Shown piece by piece: positions 8,149 to 16,303 of a stretch of DNA of 59,431 bases. The notes below the pieces were generated by a model that had not been told where the DNA came from, did not search any database, and worked only from the letters and a program-made list of their open reading frames with translations. Position numbers and translations under genes: made by a program. This DNA is from SIG435 sp045530725. GTDB lineage: Bacteria > Bacillota > Clostridia > UMGS1810. Within the stretch, counting starts at the first letter, position 1; every line of letters begins with the position of its first letter. The stretch covers positions 1 to 59,431 of the forward strand of contig JAZSCT010000058.1 in NCBI GenBank assembly GCA_045530725.1. Reading direction: 5' to 3'.

Positions 8149-9523
8149 AGTATTCGAGCTCCTTTTTCATTATTCGTAAGGCCGTCTTGGGATAATATGA
8201 TGAAAGTAATCCCATTGCTGCCAAAATATACGTTCTATCTACCCAAACATCAGCAGTTTTTGGTCTGAGTGATGCGAGATTTGTTGGTGAATAGAGTGCG
8301 AAAGCTGCAATCTCTTCTGTCCTCTTTGTGTGGATAAGGCTGCCGCCCGTCACCACAATTTGTTTTACTTTGGTCAGATTTTTCCCTTCTTGAACATATG
8401 TTTGACCCATCATTGTATATGTTTCTGAAATTGTACCTGCATGACGCGTAACGGCTTCTTCTATGGCACATGACGCCAATGCATAATCCAAAGTTTCCAT
8501 TTCGCTGTCGCCATTCGGCACTTTATCCGTATTTTGCCTTAAATCATCAACCAAAGCTTGTACTCTTTCTTCAGAAAGACCTGAAAGTTCACATATTCGA
8601 TTTATTCCTGCAGCATCCACGATACCCTGAATACTGTATCGCATACCAATATCGCCTTCTACTGTACGCTTCGCATAAGGTTCAGGCAGTCCTTTATACA
8701 CCGTGTTCATATGCTCCGGCATTCCGTCAGCAATTGAATAAACATCAGTTGTAGCACCGCCTACATCCACTGCTATCAATTCACCAATTCCAAGTTCATC
8801 ATCGTAACCCTTTGCAAGAAGTTCCACCGCCTGAAGCACCGCAGATGGTGTGGGCATCATGATATCGGATAAAAGTTCTGCCGCTTTGCTTAACCCCTTT
8901 GCCTGTATGATACGATTTAAAAATATCTCTCTTATCTGCTTTTGTGAAGGCTCTATCTGCAACATGCCGAATTTAGGCATTACATTGGGGCAAACATAAA
9001 CCTCACAGTCCTTTAATATCTCCTGACACTCTCTTGCTGCTGTGCGGTTACCCGCAATTACAATAGGAAAATCCGGTTTCATCTCTGCCAGCATTTTCGC
9101 ATTGTGCAGAATACACTCCTTGTTTCCGCCATCGGTTCCGCCTACCAGAAGGAATATATCAGGTTTTGTTTTACTGATTTTCTCAATATCTTCATCAGTC
9201 AACTCAAAGGCATATATGCCTACTGTTTTTGCTCCTGCTCCAAGACTTGCAAGCCTTGCAGCCTCTCCGGTAAGTTCTGGCACAAGACCGCTTGTAACCA
9301 TTCGAAGACCTCCCGCAGCAGATGAACAGGCATAACAGGCATCATACTTGATTTTTCCTGTTTTTTGCTTTAAAACCTTAAGCCCTTCATTAAGACCGTC
9401 ATTTATGTCAGTCTGGACTGTGGTATATGATGTGGCTGTTCCAAGAATCTCTTCTTTATCAACATCTACCGCCGTAAGTTTTGTATATGTACTGCCAAAA
9501 TCAATCAGCAAGACGTTCTTCAT
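8132..9523 (-). CDS. glmL: Glutamate mutase reactivating protein GlmL (MutL)
   Basis: About 463 residues. It is an ASKHA-fold ATPase: the phosphate loop LLIDFGSTYTKLTAVD is at the N-terminus, the adenosine segment AVDVGGATTDVYS near 255, and a second glycine motif IVVTGGSLIHT near 390. GlmL/MutL proteins exchange damaged cobalamin from glutamate mutase, like DdrA-type reactivases. The ATG at 9523 follows the glmS stop by one base and is preferred; an in-frame GTG at 9535 would overlap glmS. The order glmS-glmL-glmE is that of known glutamate-fermenting clostridia. Confidence 0.95.
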   Translation of the reverse strand: MKNVLLIDFGSTYTKLTAVDVDKEEILGTATSYTTVQTDINDGLNEGLKVLKQKTGKIKYDACYACSSAAGGLRMVTSGLVPELTGEAARLASLGAGAKTVGIYAFELTDEDIEKISKTKPDIFLLVGGTDGGNKECILHNAKMLAEMKPDFPIVIAGNRTAARECQEILKDCEVYVCPNVMPKFGMLQIEPSQKQIREIFLNRIIQAKGLSKAAELLSDIMMPTPSAVLQAVELLAKGYDDELGIGELIAVDVGGATTDVYSIADGMPEHMNTVYKGLPEPYAKRTVEGDIGMRYSIQGIVDAAGINRICELSGLSEERVQALVDDLRQNTDKVPNGDSEMETLDYALASCAIEEAVTRHAGTISETYTMMGQTYVQEGKNLTKVKQIVVTGGSLIHTKRTEEIAAFALYSPTNLASLRPKTADVWVDRTYILAAMGLLSSYYPKTALRIMKKELEYYGYSK

Positions 9524-9524
9524 T

Positions 9525-9956
9525 TTAATTTTCACCGTCCATGTTTAAAAGCTCGCGGAGAGCCTGTATAGCAGCCTCAGGTGGAGTACCCGGCGGAAAT
9601 GCCCTGTCGAAGCCCATTGCCTCGAAGCGTTTTTCCACATCTTCAAATTTTTGTTTGCCGATAACGATATTGCCACCAACAATTAAGGGAATGCCTTTAA
9701 GTCCTGCTTCATCACACTTTTCACGCATACCACGACAGTCGAGTTCCCCCTGTCCGTAAAGAGAAGAAACAACTATGGCATCTGCATTGGATTCTATAGC
9801 TGCTGCAATGTACTCTTCCTGAGAAACCATAACACCGAGGTTAACAACTTCAAAACCGGCTTCCGTAAAAGCATGGTACAAAATCTTATTGCCTACGGCA
9901 TGAACATCAGCGCCAATAACACCGATGACCAGAACTTTTTTTTCTCTGTTATCCAT
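9525..9956 (-). CDS. glmS: Glutamate mutase sigma (cobalamin-binding) subunit
   Basis: 143 residues (family about 137). It carries the B12 signature DxHxxG in IGADVHAVGNKI, where the histidine replaces dimethylbenzimidazole as cobalt ligand, followed by the SSLYGQGELDC and LIVGGNIVIGK segments of the Rossmann-like B12 fold. It is the first gene of the glmS-glmL-glmE-mal operon and is preceded by GAGGTATTG and a strong promoter carrying a GntR-type operator. Confidence 0.97.
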   Translation of the reverse strand: MDNREKKVLVIGVIGADVHAVGNKILYHAFTEAGFEVVNLGVMVSQEEYIAAAIESNADAIVVSSLYGQGELDCRGMREKCDEAGLKGIPLIVGGNIVIGKQKFEDVEKRFEAMGFDRAFPPGTPPEAAIQALRELLNMDGEN

Positions 9957-9981
9957 ATCAATACCTCATTATATTAATTTA

Positions 9982-10038
9982 GATATAACTATAATTGTTA
10001 TATATCTGTATAATACAATGTGATATATAATTTGTCAA
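9982..10038 (-). promoter_or_regulatory. glmS promoter and palindromic operator
   Basis: Minus strand: -35 TTGACA (10038-10033), 17 bp, -10 TATTAT (10015-10010). Directly behind the -10 is the dyad TATAAC-AATTATA-GTTATA (10002-9984), a position suited to repression. The same TATATAACAATT block occurs behind the -10 of the adjacent gntR gene, so the GntR protein is the likely ligand. Confidence 0.7.
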
Positions 10039-10063
10039 GATAAAAACGGTGTTTTTATTATTT

Positions 10064-11041
10064 TTAAATCGTTTTTTCGTCTCGAATTTTTTTGATTTTA
10101 GTTTCAAGGTACAGAACAGAACCCTCGTCCATTTCGTAATTGCAATCAATTACATCACCTTTGAACTTCGCTATATACTTGACAGTATTGGTATCAAAGT
10201 ATTTTTCGTAATTTTTAGGAACAAGAATCGTATCTTTTCCCTTAAGATATTTTTCCAAGCATACACCATCACCGACAATTAGTGGATTGCTTAAAATAAC
10301 ATCTTCTGCATACATTTCACAAGTATTATATATAAGTTCCGCAAAGCGCACACTATATCCTACAATACCAATTTTTTCACCGGCACGAAGTTTGATAATA
10401 TGTGACAAACAACGGGAAGAGGGTCTTAGCGCCACTCGTGCTATTCTTTTTTTGTCAGGAACAACATTTTCCAGATATTGAGAGTGCAAAGATGTTGTAA
10501 CAATGAGATCAAAATCCTCACTCAGTTTATATGGATACTGTTTTATGCTGTCAAATGTATAAGAATATAAGTCAAGCTCATCAATATGCCTAAGCTGTTC
10601 AGACATCTGTGACAGATTTTCAGGATTGCATTCAACCACCGCGACCTTTACATGAGTTTCCTCCTGAGAACGTTCACGAAGTTTCAGATTCAAAAATATG
10701 TTTATCTCAGACGGCGAAAGTCCCATTCCTTCTAATCGGTCAAGTACCTCATCAATAGCAGCCATGGCTTGTTCTTTTCTGCTTCCTGAATTTGCCAGCT
10801 GATATTTTACAAAAGTACCTCTCCCTTGTGCCTTTTCTACAAGTCCCATCCGTTCAAGTTCGTCATATGCTCGTTTTACAGTACCTCTTGCTATTCCAAC
10901 TTCTTTAATCATTTCCTGAACAGTGGGAAGTTGTTGTCCTGACGTAAGACTACCATTTTTTATTGCAACACAAATAGCGTCCACAAGTTGTTGATATATA
11001 GGAATATCGAGTTCCGTATTGACTTTGTAAATTGATTCCAT
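10064..11041 (-). CDS. GntR-family regulator of the methylaspartate/citramalate cluster
   Basis: 325 residues. The N-terminal winged helix (about 10-80) has the GntR pattern: IYQQLVDAICVAIKNGSL, QLPTVQEMIKEVGIARGTVK and the wing GLVEKAQGRGTFVK. The C-terminal part (about 130-320) is an alpha/beta effector domain (VAVVECNPENL, FDLIVTTSLHS, IGIVGYSV) resembling two-lobed binding-protein folds; it is not a UTRA or FCD domain that I can recognise. The ligand is unknown; a pathway intermediate is the obvious guess. It lies between the fumarase-like genes and glmS, with its own promoter and operator. Its arginine codons are mixed (AGA, CGA, CGG). Confidence 0.88.
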   Translation of the reverse strand: MESIYKVNTELDIPIYQQLVDAICVAIKNGSLTSGQQLPTVQEMIKEVGIARGTVKRAYDELERMGLVEKAQGRGTFVKYQLANSGSRKEQAMAAIDEVLDRLEGMGLSPSEINIFLNLKLRERSQEETHVKVAVVECNPENLSQMSEQLRHIDELDLYSYTFDSIKQYPYKLSEDFDLIVTTSLHSQYLENVVPDKKRIARVALRPSSRCLSHIIKLRAGEKIGIVGYSVRFAELIYNTCEMYAEDVILSNPLIVGDGVCLEKYLKGKDTILVPKNYEKYFDTNTVKYIAKFKGDVIDCNYEMDEGSVLYLETKIKKIRDEKTI

Positions 11042-11058
11042 AATTTCACCCTAACAAA

Positions 11059-11099
11059 TTGTTATATAACAACTATACCTCTTTGGCTAAATTTATCAA
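11059..11099 (-). promoter_or_regulatory. gntR promoter and perfect palindromic operator
   Basis: Minus strand: -35 TTGATA (11099-11094), 16 bp, -10 TATAGT (11077-11072), then the perfect 14-bp palindrome TTGTTATATAACAA (11072-11059). The arrangement mirrors the glmS promoter, which suggests autoregulation. Confidence 0.65.
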
Positions 11100-11115
11100 G
11101 ACTCTTTGTAACAAT

Positions 11116-11144
11116 TTAAGGCCCGCCATATAAGCGCGCCTTAA
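11116..11144 (-). other. Hairpin between the hydratase beta gene and gntR
   Basis: Inverted repeat TTAAGGC (11144-11138) / GCCTTAA (11122-11116) with further GC pairs inside. There is no U-tract, so it is more likely an mRNA end-stabiliser or partial terminator that separates gntR from the upstream cit/hydratase genes. Confidence 0.45.
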
Positions 11145-11147
11145 AAC

Positions 11148-11717
11148 CTAACGTTTATTATTCACTTCTTGCGCAAGATAATTTGCCCTGCCGGTTTCAT
11201 AGAGATTGTTTCCCTCGCAGTCAATTATAACAACAACAGGAAAATCCTCTACCTCTAACCTGCGGATTGCTTCAGCACCAAGGTCATCGTATGCAATAAC
11301 CTCAGCTTTTTTTATGCATTTGCTAAGGAGCGCTCCACAACCACCAATGGCTCCGAAATATATTGCTCCATATTTTTTCATTGCAGCAATAACCTCAGGG
11401 CCTCTTTTTCCCTTTCCAATCATACCCGTTTGTCCTACAGCAATCAAATCGGGGCTGTAAGCGTCCATACGATATGATGTTGTGGGTCCCGCAGAGCCGA
11501 TAGCTTGTCCGGGTTTTGCCGGCGTAGGTCCAACAAAATATATGATACTGTCTTTTATATCCAATGGAAGTTTCTCCCCCTGTGCAATAAGTTCGCACAA
11601 ACGCTTGTGAGCGGCATCTCTTGCAGTATAAATTACACCTGATATTAAACAGCTATCTCCTGCCTTCAATTTTTTTGCATCTTCACGTGTGAGCGGTGTA
11701 TTAACAGAAATAGACAT
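11148..11717 (-). CDS. Class I hydratase beta subunit (probable mesaconase)
   Basis: 189 residues, the size of the separate beta subunit of two-subunit fumarase/tartrate dehydratase enzymes. Signature segments are VGPTPAKPGQAIGSAGPTTS, YRMDAYSPDLI, GMIGKG and GAIGGCGALLSK. Its start codon directly follows the alpha-subunit stop, and the Shine-Dalgarno GGAGGTGAT is built into the last alpha codons. Such enzymes hydrate fumarate, tartrate or mesaconate; in this cluster, hydration of mesaconate to (S)-citramalate (2-methylmalate dehydratase) is the missing step, so mesaconase is the best functional guess. Confidence 0.88.
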   Translation of the reverse strand: MSISVNTPLTREDAKKLKAGDSCLISGVIYTARDAAHKRLCELIAQGEKLPLDIKDSIIYFVGPTPAKPGQAIGSAGPTTSYRMDAYSPDLIAVGQTGMIGKGKRGPEVIAAMKKYGAIYFGAIGGCGALLSKCIKKAEVIAYDDLGAEAIRRLEVEDFPVVVIIDCEGNNLYETGRANYLAQEVNNKR

Positions 11718-12557
11718 TTATATCACCTCCGTACAATGCCTTGTAACATGGCAATTGATATTTACCGCTACCGGCAACCCTGCAATGTGCGTCGGATATT
11801 TTTCGATGTTTACGGCAAGCGCCGTGGTTCTGCCACCAAATCCTTGCGGCCCAATACCAAGGTTATTAATTTCGTTAAGCAGTTCTTCTTCAAGTCCAGC
11901 ATAAAACTTATCGTCATTCGGAACATCTACAGGACGAAGAAGAGCCTTTTTGGCAAGATAAGCAGCTTTGTCGAATGTTCCGCCAATACCTACCCCTACA
12001 ACAACGGGAGGACATGGATTGGGTCCGGCTTCTTCGACAGTTTTTATTATAAAATCCTTTACGCCCTGCAACCCGTCAGAGGGTCGAAGCATTGCAATTT
12101 TGCTCATATTCTCGCTGCCAAAGCCCTTGGGAGCAACGGTAATTTCGATTTTATCCCCCGGAACAATCTCGAAATAAAGCATAGCCGGCGTATTGTCACC
12201 GGTATTAACTCTGTCAAGAGGGTCACGAACCACACTCTTTCTGAGATATCCTTCATCATATCCTTGTCTTACACCCTCGTTTACAGCCTCGGTAATATCA
12301 CCGCTTACATGAACATCCTGTCCGATTTTTAAAAACACACAAGCAACACCCGTGTCCTGACAAATAGGCTGATTTTTTTCATCTGCAATCTGATAGTTTT
12401 CAATAATACGTTCTAATATTTCTTTTGCCTGAGGCCATGTCTCATTCGCATGAAAGTTTGAAATACATTCCTTCATATCACTGCTTAAGTGACAGTTTGC
12501 CTCAATGCACAATTTTTTCACAACTTCGGTGATAAACTTTGCATTAATTTCACGCAT
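11718..12557 (-). CDS. Class I hydratase alpha subunit, [4Fe-4S] (probable mesaconase)
   Basis: 279 residues, the length of the fumarase alpha subunit (tartrate dehydratase alpha). Candidate cluster cysteines are in QPICQDTGVACV, GPNPCPPVVVG and the C-terminal INCHVTRHC; the motif GIGGTFDKAA and the segment GFGSENMSK are typical. The enzyme is oxygen-sensitive in this family. It precedes the beta subunit with no gap and follows the lyase alpha gene by 14 bp, so it is part of the citD-citE-citF-hydratase transcription unit. From sequence alone fumarase or tartrate dehydratase cannot be excluded. Confidence 0.9.
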   Translation of the reverse strand: MREINAKFITEVVKKLCIEANCHLSSDMKECISNFHANETWPQAKEILERIIENYQIADEKNQPICQDTGVACVFLKIGQDVHVSGDITEAVNEGVRQGYDEGYLRKSVVRDPLDRVNTGDNTPAMLYFEIVPGDKIEITVAPKGFGSENMSKIAMLRPSDGLQGVKDFIIKTVEEAGPNPCPPVVVGVGIGGTFDKAAYLAKKALLRPVDVPNDDKFYAGLEEELLNEINNLGIGPQGFGGRTTALAVNIEKYPTHIAGLPVAVNINCHVTRHCTEVI

Positions 12558-12571
12558 AAAAATTTCTCCTA

Positions 12572-13984
12572 CTAATTATTTTGTGGTACATTATAAATTT
12601 TATCCAGAATATTACCCTCACGTCCGATAACCTCAGCAACCACTCTGTCACCCTTTGGAAGTTTTTCAGGTTTGCCGGTAATACGTTCGGTCTTTTCTTT
12701 AAGTTCCTTTATATCTATAACAGGCAGTCCTGCACTTACCAATCTATCTTTAAGTTCTGTATTTTTGGGATGTACTGCAATTCCGCCCTGCGTAACCAAA
12801 ACATCTATATCCTTGCCCGGAGTGGAAATGCAAGTTACATGGTCTGTTACGATAGGCATCCTTGCTCTAAACATAGGTGCAATAATCATAGAAAGCTTAG
12901 AGCCTGCCGCGGTATCGCTGTGTCCACCCGAACCGCCCATAATATATCCGTTTGAATCAGTGTGAACATTCACATTAAAATCTGTATCAATCTCGGTTGC
13001 GCCCAAAATAACAACATCAAGACTGTCAACAACTGCACTTTTACTGTTGGGAGATGCATATTGCATAGCAGAGATTTCCTTATGCGACGGATTATTTCTG
13101 ATTGACTCTACTGCCGCCAGATCAAAGCACTGAACATCCATAAGACTACGGAAGCAACCGCTATTGAGCATATCTACCATATAGCCCGTAATACCACCGA
13201 GACCAAAACTGCCTTTTATCCCTTTTTTAAGCATTATATCTTTTAAAAACTTTGCTGCAGCAAGAGAAGCGCCGCCTGCACCAGTTTGGAACGAAAATCC
13301 ATCCTTCAAAAGGCCCGATGCTTCTATAACCTTTGCCGCATGGGAAGCCATAACTAACCCTACCGGGTCACGGGTAATCTTGGTTGTGCCAGAAACAATA
13401 CCTTCAGGGGCACCAATAGCATCAACTGACACTACATAATCAACATAGTCTTCAGAAATTGACCAGTCCTGCAGCGGATACGAAACCAAATTATCTGTAA
13501 TAATCACTACTTTTTTTGCATACATTGCATCTGCAAAAGCGTACCCAAGACTGCCGCAGGCTGATTTACCGTACTTTCCGGAGCAGTTACCCATAGGGTC
13601 TGCGGTAGGTGCAGCAATGAATGCCACATCAATAGGGGTTCTGCCTAAGGCTATATCACTGGGACGACCACCGTGAGTGCGGAACTGTACCGGTTTTTCC
13701 AGAACACCTTCTGAAAAAGCACGCCCCAGACCTGCTGCAATATAGTCTGCCGCAACGCCGGTAACTACCTTGTTTTCAATATGCGTAAGCAAGGGTTTAT
13801 GTACATCAAACAGAGAACTTGCATTAACTGTAATATCTTTTATACCAAGATTTGCAATTTCATCCATTACCATATTAAGCACGTAATCACCGTTACGAAG
13901 ATGGTGATGAAACGAAACTGTCATACCGTCTTTTAGTTCTGATAAGACAATTGCTTCACGAATGGATTTTACTAACTTATTCAT
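12572..13984 (-). CDS. citF: Citrate/citramalate lyase alpha subunit (acyl-ACP CoA-transferase type)
   Basis: 470 residues, somewhat shorter than typical CitF (about 505-510). It exchanges the acetyl group on the acyl carrier protein for the substrate (citramalate or citrate). Glycine-rich CoA-transferase segments are visible: FQTGAGGASLAAAKFL, LGGITGYMVDML, MGGSGGHSDTAAGSK and VTQGGIAVHPKN. Its ATG lies 8 bp inside the end of citE. The surrounding methylaspartate pathway makes citramalate the more likely substrate than citrate; no citrate transporter or oxaloacetate decarboxylase is present in the window. Confidence 0.93.
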   Translation of the reverse strand: MNKLVKSIREAIVLSELKDGMTVSFHHHLRNGDYVLNMVMDEIANLGIKDITVNASSLFDVHKPLLTHIENKVVTGVAADYIAAGLGRAFSEGVLEKPVQFRTHGGRPSDIALGRTPIDVAFIAAPTADPMGNCSGKYGKSACGSLGYAFADAMYAKKVVIITDNLVSYPLQDWSISEDYVDYVVSVDAIGAPEGIVSGTTKITRDPVGLVMASHAAKVIEASGLLKDGFSFQTGAGGASLAAAKFLKDIMLKKGIKGSFGLGGITGYMVDMLNSGCFRSLMDVQCFDLAAVESIRNNPSHKEISAMQYASPNSKSAVVDSLDVVILGATEIDTDFNVNVHTDSNGYIMGGSGGHSDTAAGSKLSMIIAPMFRARMPIVTDHVTCISTPGKDIDVLVTQGGIAVHPKNTELKDRLVSAGLPVIDIKELKEKTERITGKPEKLPKGDRVVAEVIGREGNILDKIYNVPQNN

Positions 13985-14861
13985 TGCTATTCCCCCTGTC
14001 TATTCCTAATGCTTCTGCCATAGCAATTGTTCTCTCTGCCCTTGCAACAATAGGAGCATCAATCATTTTTCCATGCAGAGCAATAGCACCTTTACCCTGT
14101 TCTTTGGCAAGTCGTATAGCATCCATAACCTCGTATGCATAGTCAATATCCGCCTTGGTAGGACTGAATACCTCATTAATTATATCCACATGGCGTGGTG
14201 AAATAGATGCTTTTCCTGTAAAGCCAAGACTTTTAGCAAGGTTAGCATCAACCACAATGCATTCGTCATCATTTACATCAGTAAATGGAGTGTCATAGAC
14301 ATCCACCCCTGCTGCACGCGCAGCAACAACAAGCCTTGTTCTTGCATACTCAATTTCTCTGCCTTCTTTCGTGCGTTTGCACTGAAGGTCAGCGGTTAAA
14401 TCCTCAGCACCTAAAAATAGCGCCTTAACACGTTTTGAACAAGAAGCGATTGCATAAGAATTTTCAACACCCAACGCAGTCTCTATAAGAGGCATCAACC
14501 CCACCGTACCTTGACTTAGCCCCAACTTCTTTTCAACCTCGTTCATATACTCATCCACAACAAGTGCATCCTTTGGAACACCTGTTTTGGGAAGCAAAAT
14601 AAGGTCAGGTTTTTCAGGAAGTATAGCATCAATATCCGCTTTCCAGTAATCAGTATCAACAGAATTTATACGAACAATAACCTCGCAGCCTTTTAAATCC
14701 ATATAACGCATGGTGTTACGCACCAGAATTCTGGCTGCATCCTTTTCTGCAGGAGATACCGCATCCTCTAAATCGAAGATTACTGCATCAGCACCAAGAC
14801 AATTTGCATTTATAAGCATATTAGGATTATTACCCGGCAAAAACAACATACTGCGTCGCAT
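13977..14861 (-). CDS. citE: Citrate/citramalate lyase beta subunit
   Basis: 294 residues from the ATG at 14861, which overlaps the citD stop as TAATG and follows GGAAAGGGGG; the longer open frame begins at a Met 19 residues upstream inside citD and is rejected. HpcH/CitE TIM barrel: MRRSMLFLPGNNP, the acidic VIFDLEDAVSP, metal-site glutamate in LMPLIETALG and aspartate in FLGAEDLTADL, and the C-terminal SISPRHVDIINE. It cleaves the acyl-ACP thioester to acetyl-ACP plus a 2-oxoacid, here probably pyruvate. Confidence 0.95.
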   Translation of the reverse strand: MRRSMLFLPGNNPNMLINANCLGADAVIFDLEDAVSPAEKDAARILVRNTMRYMDLKGCEVIVRINSVDTDYWKADIDAILPEKPDLILLPKTGVPKDALVVDEYMNEVEKKLGLSQGTVGLMPLIETALGVENSYAIASCSKRVKALFLGAEDLTADLQCKRTKEGREIEYARTRLVVAARAAGVDVYDTPFTDVNDDECIVVDANLAKSLGFTGKASISPRHVDIINEVFSPTKADIDYAYEVMDAIRLAKEQGKGAIALHGKMIDAPIVARAERTIAMAEALGIDRGNSNE

Positions 14862-15130
14862 TAATTTTCCCCCTTTCCACGGAGAACTGCTGTCTCTACT
14901 CTGGCACGGATTACACATTCAAGTGCGCCCCTATCCATCACACGAACATCGGCGTTTTCTATACCATGTTCTTCTAAGACCTCTCTAATTACAGTTTGAA
15001 TTTTTTCTCCGAACTGTTTCTGAACAACAGACTCAAGCTGGATGCTTAAACCATCTTGTGACGGCCCAATCTCTACGTAAGCATCACTGGATTCCATCGT
15101 TCCCGCTGATGCACATTTAGAAATATCCAC
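14861..15130 (-). CDS. citD: Citrate/citramalate lyase acyl carrier protein (gamma subunit)
   Basis: 89 residues. The prosthetic-group serine is Ser14 in AGTMESSDAYVEI, the position of Ser14 in other CitD proteins; CitX attaches phosphoribosyl-dephospho-CoA there. The start is a GTG at 15130 behind AGGAGTTGCAGTAAA. It is the first gene of the leftward citD-citE-citF-hydratase unit and is divergent from the ligase gene. Confidence 0.94.
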   Translation of the reverse strand: MDISKCASAGTMESSDAYVEIGPSQDGLSIQLESVVQKQFGEKIQTVIREVLEEHGIENADVRVMDRGALECVIRARVETAVLRGKGEN

Positions 15131-15190
15131 TTTACTGCAACTCCTTTCATATCTTTATATAAATAAAAAGTTATAGTCCAATTTATCAAC

Positions 15191-15266
15191 ATTATATAAC
15201 ACAACTTTAAAAAAAGCAATTATTTTTGTTTTTTTCTTTACATCTTTGGTAATTATGCGTTATAAT
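15191..15266. promoter_or_regulatory. Divergent promoters between citD and citC
   Basis: Plus strand: TTTACA (15237-15242), 18 bp, TATAAT (15261-15266), driving the ligase gene. Minus strand: TTGCTT (15219-15214), 17 bp, TATAAT (15196-15191), driving citD. Downstream of the citD -10 are GTTGATA and TATAAC half-sites resembling the operators at glmS and gntR, so the same repressor may act here; this match is weaker than the other two. Confidence 0.6.
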
Positions 15267-15299
15267 GTTATTAATAAATTGAATCGAAAAGGACAGAAC

Positions 15300-16286
15300 A
15301 TGCATATTGAAATATTATCCAACTTTAATGAAATAAAATTGAATATCTGGAAGAACTTTCTGAAAAAAGCTGAACTCGATCCGGACGAATCCGTCAGTCA
15401 GACAGTTCTTATCTGGGACGGTGACACTCTTATTGCCACGGGTTCGCGCACCGGAAATCTTCTAAAATGCATCGCTGTTGATTCCAAAAGACAAGGAGAG
15501 GGGCTTACTGCAACACTTATCACTGCCTTACGTCAGGAGGCATTTAAGGAAGGATTAAGCCACCTTTTTCTATATACTAAACCCGAAAACAAAGATATGT
15601 TTTCCTCTTTGTTCTTTTATCCGGTAGCTGAGACAGACAAAGTTTTGCTTATGGAAAACCGCAAAGACGGCATAATTAATTTTTTAAATACACTTCCTAT
15701 AGAACAAACTTTCGGTACCGTAGGTACTGTTATTATGAATTGCAACCCTTTTACTCTGGGACACCGTTACCTGATTGAGACGGCTGCTAAGGAATGTAAT
15801 CATCTTTATGTATTTGTTGTTTCTGAAGATAAAAGCCTCTTTTCTGCAGAAGACCGTCTGAAAATGGTACAATTAGGCACCGCTGATATTTCAAATGTAA
15901 CCGTTCTTACAACAGGACCATACCTTATTTCATCAGCGACTTTTCCTACCTACTTTCTTAAAGAGCGCGAAAACGCTGCACAAGTCAAGTGTCATTTAGA
16001 CATCGAAATATTCATAAAGTACTATGCTCCAAAATTTAATATAACCACCCGTTATGTGGGAACCGAGCCTCTTTCGCCAATGACAGAGCAATATAATACA
16101 GAGTTAAAGAAATTTTTACCCCCACACGGCATTAAGGTTAAAGAACTTCCAAGACTCGAAATATCAAATACACCTGTAAGCGCAAGCCGGGTAAGAGCTT
16201 TGGTTGACAGTGGAAACATACAAGAAGTTAAATCATTGGTACCAGATACAACATATAAATTTTTACTCAATAAAAGTCTAATATAA
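15300..16286 (+). CDS. citC: [Citrate/citramalate lyase ACP] acetate ligase
   Basis: About 328 residues. It uses ATP and acetate to acetylate the thiol of the lyase acyl carrier protein, activating the lyase. The N-terminal third is GNAT-like (LLKCIAVDSKRQGEGLTATL); the rest is a cytidylyltransferase-like fold with the nucleotide motif NPFTLGHRYLIE and the C-terminal SNTPVSASRVRALVD (ISxSxVR type). The start is the ATG at 15300 behind AAAAGGACAGAAC: the longer open frame would begin at 15246, between the promoter -35 and -10, and so cannot be the true start. Confidence 0.94.
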   Translation: MHIEILSNFNEIKLNIWKNFLKKAELDPDESVSQTVLIWDGDTLIATGSRTGNLLKCIAVDSKRQGEGLTATLITALRQEAFKEGLSHLFLYTKPENKDMFSSLFFYPVAETDKVLLMENRKDGIINFLNTLPIEQTFGTVGTVIMNCNPFTLGHRYLIETAAKECNHLYVFVVSEDKSLFSAEDRLKMVQLGTADISNVTVLTTGPYLISSATFPTYFLKERENAAQVKCHLDIEIFIKYYAPKFNITTRYVGTEPLSPMTEQYNTELKKFLPPHGIKVKELPRLEISNTPVSASRVRALVDSGNIQEVKSLVPDTTYKFLLNKSLI

Positions 16287-16303
16287 TTTAGGAGGAGTTA
16301 AAT

